A stretch of 64,000 nucleotides of DNA from positions 23,328,542 through 23,392,541 of the forward strand of contig CM039508.1 of NCBI GenBank assembly GCA_022432975.1, read 5' to 3'. The notes under the pieces were generated by a model. It had not been told where the DNA came from. It ran no database searches and was given only the letters and a program-made list of their open reading frames with translations. Positions 49,644-59,738 of this stretch are shown here, piece after piece (within the stretch, counting starts at the first letter, position 1; the number at the start of each line of letters is the position of its first letter). A program made the position numbers and the translations under genes. The DNA is from Begonia masoniana. Lineage: Eukaryota; Streptophyta; Magnoliopsida; Cucurbitales; Begoniaceae.

Positions 49644-52239
49644 TGTAACACCCGGAATTTTCCGTACATCCAGTTTATTCCCGTTTACGCAATTTCCAAC
49701 TCTACGTGTCATTAAACGGCGGAGTTGTAGTCAGAATCGAGAGAGGAAAATTTACGCGGGTAAAAAATAATTATTTTGAAGCTGACCGGAATGTTAGATT
49801 TATAAGAATCTTGCCGAGAACGGGTCAAATGACCATTAGGTTAGAAAATTAAAGGTTGAGGGTGAGATGGTAATTAGAATTATTATTATTATTATTATTA
49901 TAAAACAAAAACCCTACCTTGCTATTCTTCCTCCCCCACGCGAAAAGAAACTCCAGAGCCCTTTCCCCCCTCTCTCGCGCCCTCTGTTCTTCTCATGCCG
50001 ACGCCGTCGACGCCGCCGACAACGGAGTTCTCCCTTCCAATTTCTGTCGTTCCGTTCCCGTTCCTCTATTTCAACGATTAAGGTAAGTTTGAGTTGTTTG
50101 AATTAGGGTTTTGTGATAGATGAGGGATTTACGAAAATGGGAGGTTCTTTGTTAGATTTTCTTGATTTTTGGATGGTCATTGGTAAATTGATGCATATTG
50201 GTTGAATATTGGTTGATGATTTAAATGTGCAAAAATTGGAAATGGTTAGGGCAGCTTCGGTTTTTTATTTTCTGCTATTTATTGGGTTTGATTTTTGATA
50301 AATGAATGATTCTATATGAAACTAGACATTGTAAGGATTCTATGACATTTTGAATTATTGAATTCGGATATGTGTACGATTTATGGTGAATTTTCGAAGT
50401 TGGACAAAAAGTAATGATTTAAAAACAGAGCAGTTTCGGTTTTAGTTTTTCTGCCAGTATATGTGAATGGCTTTTGATAAATGAGTTTCACCATTAGAAA
50501 GTAGACATTCTAAGGAGCCCGTAGCCGCTTGAATTGTCCAAAACGGACCAGTGTAGAATTAGTTTCGCAATTTCAAAGTTTGGCCAAAATTGTGGATTTC
50601 GGATTTTAGGAGTTTTGGGTGAAACATTAGTTTTCTTTTGAGAGTTGATAATGAGGTTTAGTGGAGGTAGAATTAATAGTATGTATTATGTTTTCTAGGC
50701 TCTCCAGGTCCCCGGTTTAGCGATCAATCTACGAGAAGTTGCAAAGGACCCGAGGTAAGTCTCTGTGACTTGTTTGGCCGATTGGCCTACACTATAGGAT
50801 TTGTGTTAATCGAGGAAGTTAGAGATGTTTATGTGTTTCGGGTAATTAGAATGGGTAGTTAGTTTTAGTTTTGATTAGGTTGTTAATTGCTAAGTTTGTT
50901 ATTTGTATGTTTCTGTTTGTTTCTATTTCGCTCATGGCATAATATTGTTCACGCATCATTGTTTTCGAACAGCATGAAAACAAGTTTCTATGCATATTTT
51001 TATGAAAAGGAAAATGATAACAAAAAGGTAATGAACGTAATGATGGTCACGTCGGTGGCGGTGGTTCAGACATGGCTGTCAGATGAAGCATGTCTTCCCC
51101 CCGGTTAGATACGAGGGGCTATCCAATCGCCGGATGTGCCATTCCTATCTAGTGATAGAGAAGCCCCGGTGACGTAAATGAAATGTATAGCGAAAAGGTA
51201 GGACGCATGATTTTGAACTGTACATGCATAGCATAGCATTCACGTGCATTCACTTAGATTTACTGAGCCTCTAGCTCACGTGTTTAAGTCTATGGTGTAG
51301 GTGATTTTGAGACAGGTGAGGAAAACGTCCCTCCGCCTGAAGTATGAGCACGTTGAAGGAGGATGGCCCGTGGGAGTGTGCTGGCAGTCGGAGCGTGATT
51401 TTGATCCGTGGGGACATAGGTAAGTGTTTTGGGATTAGATAAAAAAAAAAGAAATGTATAGTTGATATTTTAGGAAGTCTGAATCTGGGTTGTATTTTGT
51501 AGAGTTTTCGATGTTTTTTAAATAGTGGAAATGTTAAACTTTTAAACGGAACCATGCGGTTCGTTTTCATGAAATGGGTTATGTTTTAATTGTGTTTTGA
51601 GTTGGTGAACGAGTGGTAGATAGTGAGTGTAATGTATGTGGGTAGTAGCGTCGTTGTGAAGAAGTGTGTTTTTGGGAAACGTATGAAATGGTGTGTGATG
51701 AAGGAATGAGAAAGGTGAAGATTGTGTGTTGTGTGTGTTGGGTGTGTAATTAGTGTGTGCAGGGAGTGAAGGGTAGCGAAGAAGGAAATGAAGAAGGGAG
51801 GAAGAGAAAGGGAGGGCAGCTCTCTGAAATTCATTCCAGAGAGTGTGTCGATCGATCGCCGAAATGGGGCGATCGATCGGCACAATGATGGTAACTTCTT
51901 TGGATTTTCCAGAGAAGTTGCCGAGCGATTGCTTGGCATGGTGGCGGATCGCCTGGCAGTGATCGCCCATGTTATTTTTGGGACAAAAGTCCCTTCAGCC
52001 CCTGGATTTGTCTTGTTGCGCTGGCCGATGATTTTCAATTAAGTTTTAATTGTTTTTAATAAACTGTTTTAAGTTTAATTCAATTGTATCAAGTTCTAAT
52101 TAAATTATTTAAAATTATAGACTTTAACAATTCCGGTTTTAAAAGTTTTATTTTCGCTTAAACGTTAAGTTTAAAGGTTTTAAGTATAAAATGAAAAATT
52201 TATACGGTAAAAGTTAGGGTACGGGTTAGGGTCCTTACA
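49644..52239 (+). mobile_element. Solo LTR, 2596 bp, TSD ACATG
   Basis: Starts TGTAACACCCGG and ends GGGTCCTTACA, with exact ACATG at 49639-49643 and 52240-52244. Leader at 49915-50081 with TTAAG|GTAAGT, small exon before CGAG|GTAAGT (50754), arm 1 at 50786-50797, arm 2 at 51290-51301, and acidic frame DFETGEENVPPPEV then stop. Closest in that tail to the LTR at 29850-32173. Confidence 0.94.
51815..51965. repeat. CGATCGATCG palindromes with two stem-loops
   Basis: CTCTCTGAAATTCATTCCAGAGAG, then CGATCGATCGCC and GCGATCGATCGGC, then AACTTCTTTGGA-TTT-TCCAGAGAAGTT. Same module as at 30087-30245. Confidence 0.82.
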
Positions 52240-52244
52240 ACATG

Positions 52245-52823
52245 CAACTAATGATCTCGATGTCCACCTCTTGATAAGACATTGTAAGAGAGGATATGGT
52301 GAGTAGCTAAAGCTTGAATATTCAGGTCTTTAGCTTTCGACTAACTAGTAGTAGATATCGATTGAAGGATCCATGTGGATTTTTTGAAGAGCTGAATTTC
52401 TTCACCATTTTTAACAAACTCTAGATCCCTAAACGTGTTGTAATAATATACCAACGACTCATCACTCTTGATTCCCAATAATCAATTCTTCTTATGACGT
52501 GTTATCAAAATCTCACAATCAAAAACATAACTTAGGCTGTATAATCAAGGTTGGCATAAAACTTCTTAATTTTTCACAAAACGGATCTCGTAAAATGCAT
52601 GGAAAATCAATCCCACTATCATTGAACATGTAATCAATATCTAAGTTTCTAACTATTTCAAAGTCAACTTTTCTCGACACAATAATTGATGGACACTTGA
52701 AATTAGATTCATATTTAGCTTTGCACTATTATGATTTAAATAATGTACAACACCTTGTGGAAGATTGTCGGGATGCTCCTCCATGAGTGAGTTTCTATTT
52801 TGTACCATGCTCAGAAGAGGACA
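52245..52823. other. Unrecognised host or TE segment
   Basis: On the minus strand there are open stretches, for example NPLMEEHPDNLP-like codons near 52740-52810 and KSDESLVYYYNTFRDLEFV near 52410-52470, interrupted by stops. They suggest an old gag-like or other coding remnant, but no family was recognised. Confidence 0.35.
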
Positions 52824-55381
52824 TGTAACGCTCTCGAACCCACCCTGGCTCGGTGCGCTACTTTGCTCACACCTCACACGTTTAAAACGGCGTTTAAAAA
52901 AATCTTCGATAAAATTTTGACTCTAAAAAGTTAACAAAAACAAAAAGACAATTGAAAACCGACGATGTTTACTTTACAAAAAATCGAGCAGCATAACGGC
53001 TAATTTTCTAAAAACCAAAACCTGAAAATCAAGCATTTTATATAACAATTAAAAACAACATTCCCAAAACAGTATTTCCAAGATTTATAAAACACTAACA
53101 TTGACACCTGAATAAATCCAACAAACCTCCCAAAAATAGTTAAAAACTATATACAATCCAAATATCACTCCCTACACATTACCCCGAAGACCATGGTCGA
53201 GACGCCCCGACAACTGCCTGCACCGGCATGCCCCGTGCGTCTCTGACTGCTCCCAAGATCCTGGCTCACTCGCTTAGCTCACCTGTAACTGCGTCGTTAC
53301 CTACACCATAGAACACATACACACACGTAAGCTTACGCTTAGCAAGTAGGGGAAAACAAATATATAAACATGCACACACGACTCTCACACAACCCACATC
53401 CCTAACACACATTCAAGTCTAGCTCCCAAGGTGGCACTACCTAATCACCTATTACACATCTGAGTCTCGCTCCCAAGATGCATTTCTATCTGAGTCTCGC
53501 TCCCAAGATGGCACTACCCTATCACCTAGTACACATATGAGTCTCGCTCCCAAGATGCGTACCCATCCGAGTCTCGCTCCCAAGATGGCCCTACCCCAAT
53601 CACCTAGTACACATCTGAGTCTCGCTCCCAAAATGCGTATCCATCCGAGTCACGCTCCCAAGATGGCCCTAACCCAATCACCTATTACACATCTGAGTCT
53701 CGCTCCCAAGATGTGTCTCCCTCCGAGTCTCGCTCCCAAGAGGGCACTACCCAATCACATCTGAGTCTCACTCCCAAGATGCGTCTCCCCATCCGAGTCT
53801 CGCTCCCAAGATGGCCCTACACTATTCCCTTACATTTCAAACCCACCGTTCAAACTATACTCAAAACTAGTGTCTTTCGCATTTCGAAACCAATAATGCA
53901 TGCCACACAAATGCTTAATCAAAAGCAAGACAAAGCAACTACACAAACCAAAAACAAGACAAAGCAACCACACAAACAAACAAACAATTTCCTATCGTTC
54001 CATGGTGTAGGCCCGAAGGCAAAACACAAGCAATCCACTACTTACTTGAACTCCTGCACCGCACTTACTCGCTTCGGCTACGTAAATTTCCCAAATCGGT
54101 AACCTATCATAATCACAAAACTCACTTAAGCATCACAATTCACTTTTAAAGAATACTTAATCTAGAATACTTAATCTAACTCTAACTACAACTAACTAAC
54201 TTTAACACAACTCACTTGCTCGATAACCTAACGCATTAATTGGAAAAATCACTTAATATCACCAAAACATAATTTAAAGAATACTTACTCCATTTCTAAC
54301 ACAAACCAACTAACACTTCAACATAAAAACCCAAAACCCAATTTTTCCCCCATTTTCCGTATCCAAAGTTCAATCGGCCATAACTTCTTCGTTTTTCAAC
54401 TGATTTTGACGCGCCACCCCAATCCGTAAATCTCTACACGTCTACTATCAATTGAAACACTCAAATTAACCAAACAAACAACTTAACAATTCTGAAAACA
54501 CAAAACCAGAATCGGCCACTAATGCTCCCAAACCGATTTTTTCCACAAACTCCACCAATACTCCCATCTAACTCCATAAACAACATCAACTAATCTATCT
54601 AGAGTTTAAACAACCAAAATAGAAAGAAAATCATCAAAGGAAACAAGAATTTCGGAGCTCCATTTTACGGTTTCACAAACTCTCCTAAAACTCCCCCAAA
54701 ACACATCAAAAACACTCAAAATTAACACCTAGGGGTATCACCAACAAAACCCATAAAAACTTACCTTGAAACCTTGCAAAATTTTGAAGGAATGGAGGAA
54801 GAAACCCTAGCTATGGTGGCTGTGGATTTCAATGGAGAAGAAGGAAAATAAGACCAAAATTCCCTTTTAACACCATTACTTTCCAATTTATAAAATTACT
54901 TTTTTCTTCTTTTGGATTTTTACCACTAACATTCAACTAATTCCAAAACAACCCCCAACCCTCAATTACCATGTAATCCCACGTGAAGACCTCTCCTTTT
55001 ATCCCTTTTATTCACTTTTATAGCCATTTATTCTAATGGTTCTTCACTTCCATTGATTTTTCAAAAAGTTCATTCCTTTTGACTTGTCAACACTTCTTTA
55101 TTTTCTATTCCTTTACTTTGGCTTCACTTCAACGTGAAATGCACCCCATCTAACCCTTTTTGTTCATTTAACTTTTCCTTTAATTAAAAATTCAATGCAA
55201 CAAAATTCCTAACAAACAAACCCTAAGGTTTTTTCTTAATTTCTCTTCCAACGTTATGGTTTTCTCTCCCAATTACACTCTCTCAATCAACTTGTTAAGA
55301 TAATATTAGGAATAGCATTAAACTCTCACAGCATACCTTAACTAAGGCTACGTATGTTTTAGGAATTTTTTGGCTGTTACA
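52824..55381 (-). mobile_element. Solo LTR, 2558 bp, TSD GGACA
   Basis: Starts TGTAACGCTC and ends TTGGCTGTTACA, with exact GGACA at 52819-52823 and 55382-55386. Sense (minus): conserved box (54370-54450), donor at 54045, arm 1 at 53997-54011, GAGTCTCGCTCCCAAGATG repeat array, arm 2 at 53300-53314, acidic frame NDAVTGELSE then stop, and GACCATGGTCTTC block at 53186-53198. Confidence 0.94.
53430..53825. repeat. GAGTCTCGCTCCCAAGATG minisatellite
   Basis: More than ten copies of the core, alternating with ATCACCTAGTACACATC-type spacers. It is the same repeat, inverted, as at 56991-57440. Confidence 0.93.
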
Positions 55382-55386
55382 GGACA

Positions 55387-55734
55387 CCATCGATTTGAAG
55401 GTGAGATATCGACTTAGGGTTTTAAATTTAAGTATTTTGAAAGAATCACCCCCAATCGAACAGACGACCACTAGAAACACGCAAAATCTATCAAGGAAGC
55501 ATCAAGCAGCGATCAGAATGAGGTTTTGACGAGACGTGACAAATTGGTTTTACTTAGCATAGAAAGATGATGAACCATATTATGATAAACTAATGTGCTA
55601 CCCTGACCTATCACTAGGTCATTAGCATGGAGACTAAGAATTTATTATATTTTACAGGGAATAACATCCATAAAATTTGGGAAGACTATTACAACTGAGA
55701 AATATAGAAATGGTAAAAAACATGGTTATGTGGG
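55387..55734 (+). other. Remnant of an unidentified coding element
   Basis: Includes a stretch near 55605-55670 (TATCACTAGGTC, GGAGACTAAG, TTTTACAGGG) that resembles 58788-58860. The last codons, from ATG 55711 up to the LTR, stay in frame with codons after the LTR at 58652. No family recognised. Confidence 0.35.
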
Positions 55735-56762
55735 TGTAACACCCGAAAAATTTCAATAACGCGTATAGGCTTAGGATTATGGTTAAGGTAATTAAAGTGA
55801 AGTAATATTTGTTATTGGTTAGAAGTTAGAAGGGAGAAAAGAGTTTGGAAAATTCAAAACCAAAAAGAATTGTTTGAAAAGTCAAAGCACAATTGGACCA
55901 ATAGAAAAGTAGTTAGAAAAATTGAATGAAAGGAGAGAAAGGAGTAGCCAATCACGTTGGAAATGAAAGGAACAAAAATGGGAAGGGTTTGTATTATAAT
56001 TAAGTGAAATGTTGGTGCAAAAATGAAAAGTAAAAAAAAAAGATGGTTTATAAATTAAAAGAAAGTGAAGGAGAAAACATCAAAAAACCCTTCTTCTTCC
56101 CCTTTGCTCTCCACGGTCCTTTGGCAGCCATTGAAGCCCTCCAAACCTTCATTTTATCAAGAGTCTTCAAGAGTTTTTGAGGTAAAATTTAGTAGGTTTT
56201 AGTTTAATGGTTGTTAGGGTTGGTTTTTAAGGGTTTTTAGGGTGTTTTGTGAGGTGTTGTGTAATGTTTAAAAACCCTAATTGATGGAGTCCGAAAATTG
56301 GGGTTCAAAATCTTGTTTTCTTTCCAAATTTGATAGTTTAGTTGTGGGATGAATTGGTTTAGGTTGGTTGAGGGGTTAGATTAAAGATTTGAAGAGAGTT
56401 TCATGAAAACCGGTTTTTGACATATAGGTCACCGGTTCTGGTCTGAGCATTTCGAGTTGGCCATTTAGTTTGTTTGGTTAATTTGAGTGTTTCAATGGAT
56501 AGTAGACGTGTAGAGGTTTCTGAGTTGGGGTGGCACGTCGAAATTCGTTCAAAAACGAGAAAGTTATGGCCGTTTGAACTTGGACAGAAAAATTTGGGTA
56601 CAAATCGGGTTTTGTAGTTTTAGATTGCAGTGTTGGTTAGTTTTGGTTTTAGGATCCTTTAGAATTTGATTAGTAATTTACTAAGTTGAGTTTTCATTAT
56701 TTTAGGTGATCGAGCGCGAAATTCGGTTGGACGAGGTGAGCGAACACATACCGAGACGTCAG

Positions 56763-57575
56763 GTAAGTAGTGGACGTGTGTTTGTTGCCTTCGGGCCTAC
56801 ACCATGGAACGGTAGGAAATTGGTTGCTTTGTATTGTATTCTGTTTGTGTGGATTGCTTTGTCTTGTATTCGGTTTGATGATTTCTTTGTCTTATATTGG
56901 TTTGTATAGTGGCAAGTTGAAAGTATATTGGTTTGTATAGTGGCAAGTTGAAAGTGTATAAAGGGGTAGAGTTAGTTTGAAAAGTAAAGGGATTAAGTTA
57001 GGCCCTCTTGGTGAGCGAGACTCGGAGGGTTAGACCCATCTTGGTGAGCGAGACTCAGATGGATATGCATCTTGGGGAGCGAGACTCAGATGTGTAATAG
57101 GTGATTAAGTTAGGCCCTCTTGGTGAGCGAGACTCGGAGGGTTAGACCCATCTTGGTGAGCGAGACTCAGATGGATACGCATCTTGGGAAGCGAGACTCA
57201 GATGTGTAATAGGTGATTAAGTTAGGCCCTCTTGGGGAGCGAGACTCGGAGGGTTAGACCCATCTTGTTGAGCGAGACTCAGATGGATACGCATCTTGGG
57301 GAGCGAGACTCAGATGTGTAATAGGTGATTAGGTTAGGCCCTCTTGGGGAGCGAGACTCGGAGGGTTAGGCCCATCTTGGCGAGCGAGACTCGGATGGAT
57401 ACACATCTTGGAGAGCGAGACTCAGATGTGTAGTAGGTGATTGGGGTATTGCTATTTTGGGAACTAGACTCAAAGATGTGTTAGGATTTTGTGTGACATT
57501 GTGTGTGTGTTTATATTTGTTATTCCCTACTTGCTAAGCGTAACCTTACGTGTGTGTGTGTGTTCTATGGTGTAG
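56763..57575 (+). other. Predicted LTR intron with terminal inverted arms
   Basis: Donor CAG|GTAAGTAG; arm 1 CCTACACCATGGAAC starts 33 nt later. Arm 2 GTTCTATGGTGTAGG ends at the acceptor. The one difference between the arms is a G-U wobble in RNA. Confidence 0.55.
56991..57440. repeat. 112-bp tandem repeat, about 4 copies
   Basis: GATTAAGTTAGG-type starts at 56991, 57103, 57215 and 57327, each unit holding three GAGCGAGACTC cores. Located in the predicted intron loop. Confidence 0.95.
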
Positions 57576-58189
57576 GTAACGGCGCGGTTACAGGTGAGCC
57601 TAGTGCATGAGCCAGGACTTAGTTGCAGTCGGGGAAGTATGGAGCGTGCCGGTGCGGGCAGTTGCGGGGCGTCTTAACCATTGTCTTCCTCGGGTTTGTG
57701 GGCGGTTACTATTTTGGTATGTAGATAGTTGGTGGGTGTTCTAAATGGTTTAAATTGTAAAGGTTTGGTTTTGAGTATATTTAGGAAAAGTGAAGGATTT
57801 TTTCTACATCTTGGTACATGGGTTTTACAAATGTTTTCATAATTATTTTGACGGCTTACGAGTCACTTGTGTTGATGGATAGTGGTCGTACGTATTGTGG
57901 GTTGAAATTATATATTTTCCGGTTTTAAATCGCAGGTTTTGGTTTATCAGATTTTAGACGTTATGTCGTCCATTTTGATGACATTAGCTATTTTTATTAA
58001 TATCCGTTTTAAGTCGGTTTTCAAAAATAATTACGGGATTGGAAAAGTCTAGTGTCGGGGAGGTATGGTTAAAGTTTCGTGATTTTTGGAGGTGTTTGGG
58101 ACGGTAAAATATGAGAAATAGTGGGGAAAGGTCAAAAGGGGTAAAACGGGAAGTATTTAGGGTGTTTTGGGTCGAGAAAACCCGAGCCG

Positions 58190-58420
58190 GCCCAATCGAT
58201 CGGGCCCGGGGCGCGACCGATCATGGTCGGGATGTTTTTGGGTGAAAATGGCCCAAGCGTGCCCAATCGATCGGGCTCAAATCGCGATCGATTGCGGCTG
58301 GGCACGCACGGGGTGCGCCCAGCGCGCAGGTGGGCGCGGCGCGCAGGCGCGCGCGCACAGCGCGCCGACGCGCGCAGGCGCGCACACAGCACGCGCGCCC
58401 AACGCCCATTTGGGCTGTTT
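58190..58420. repeat. GC-rich block with CGATCG palindromes and alternating GC runs
   Basis: CCAATCGATCGGG twice (58193, 58264), then a run of GCGCGCAGGCGCGC-type alternating purine-pyrimidine sequence (58315-58400). Strong contrast with the AT-rich surroundings. Confidence 0.8.
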
Positions 58421-58646
58421 TTCGAACTTTTTTTTTTAATTTCTCCCTATTTCTATAATGTTTTGACCCGACATTTTCCGACGTATTTTAAACGTATTTT
58501 GGCCCCGTTTTCCAATAAATTTCGAGGGTTCGAAAAACCCAAAAACGAGTTGTAAAGTTTACAAAAATGATTTTAAACGATGTTTTAAACACGGGTTTGG
58601 TTTGAAACGTGACGCACCGAGCCCAGGGCGGGTTCGGGGCGTTACA

Positions 58647-59012
58647 GTGGGAACCCGAGCATAACTCCTTGGAGATGAAGGTCAACAAGTTTGAAGTGGA
58701 CTTTTACGTTGTAGCTCAAATGGTTTATAAGCAAGGAAGAAATGAGAATGACAAGCAAAGAAGTTTAGAGGAATCCTGATATGCCACAAAGATCTACCAC
58801 TAGGTCCCAAGCAAGGAGGCTAACCAATTATTACATTTCTCTTTATTTTGCAGAAAATGAGTTACAAAGGAGTTTAAATGAAGTTCCAACACCAAAAGAT
58901 ATGGACAACCCGAAGCACTCACTAAAATGGAAACACGACCAAGACACTATGGAGTTTTTATCATCATTGATTGGAGGAGAATCAAGGGAGAAGATTGACA
59001 TGGATAAATGAA
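58647..59012 (+). pseudogene. Gag-like remnant
   Basis: 58652-58779 is open (MKVNKFEVDFYVVAQM within it) and 58781-59011 encodes a start TTRSQARRLTNYY, reminiscent of the TR-x-A-R/K-R start of some Ty3 gag proteins. No decisive domain, so the assignment is tentative. Confidence 0.35.
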
Positions 59013-59738
59013 GTGTAGGGGTGTTCAAATGCTTGCAAGAATCAAGGAAAACGTGTGATTAAATACTCATCCATTTAGAGAAGAAAAATGACAATAAATT
59101 ATAGGGTACATGCAATAATCGGTTTGCTAGAACTTAGCTGAGTAGTTAATGACTATTACAAAGATCTTTAATTCTCTTTTCGTTTGAATTTTGAAAATTC
59201 TTTTATATGGGTATTAATACCTCTAGCTGATGACGATTTTGGGCAGCTTGAATTTGGAGAATGACTATCATTTTCTATCTTGCAAATTCCCTCACATTTC
59301 TCTCTACTTTTATGTCGATTGTGTGTATTGTACTTAGTCGATTTGTCTATTTGTGAGAGTTGGGAAAAGTGACTTTTAATTCATCTCCCATCACTTTTTA
59401 GAGGTGATAATTTGTTGTGGAGTTGAAGAATCTCACAATTTGTCAAGTTAGAGTGCTTCTTCATTCTTTGGAGTGTAGCCATAAAGTGGAAGGGTGCATT
59501 GGCACTAATCCGACCAGTTTCCACTTGTTGGCTCATATCTTTCTCATCCGTGCAAATTTGGATATGAAATTTTGAGGGAGTACTCCTCACTCATGAGGAG
59601 TTTATTTTCTAAAAGTTCAGCTTAAACTTTGTAGAAACGCTCCTTTTACAGCTCACACAATCCGTGATTAAAGTTGTGAATAATTTTCTTTTGGGGCGTG
59701 ATTCCCTTTAAGGAATTTTATTTTGATTTCACATACTT
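59013..59738. other. Probable LTR region of the Reina-like element
   Basis: The sequence ends with TTTCACA at about 59733 just before a primer site, as an LTR should. The LTR start was not fixed. No gene seen. Confidence 0.45.

Larger units (their letters stand above)
55735..58646 (+). mobile_element. Solo LTR, 2912 bp, TSD GTGGG
   Basis: Starts TGTAACACCCGAAAAATTTC and ends GGGGCGTTACA, with exact GTGGG at 55730-55734 and 58647-58651. CCAAT words and CACGTTGG in the 5' part, leader 56090-56180, conserved box 56480-56580, small exon about 56706-56762, donor at 56763, arm 1 at 56796-56810, 112-bp repeats, arm 2 at 57562-57576, acidic frame NGAVTGEPSA then stop. Close relative of the LTRs at 302 and 52824. 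Confidence 0.95.

Noticed and set aside
53537..54102. Repetitive LAPKMRTHPS-type frames
   Set aside because: Read-through of the GAGTCTCGCTCCC minisatellite, antisense to the LTR.
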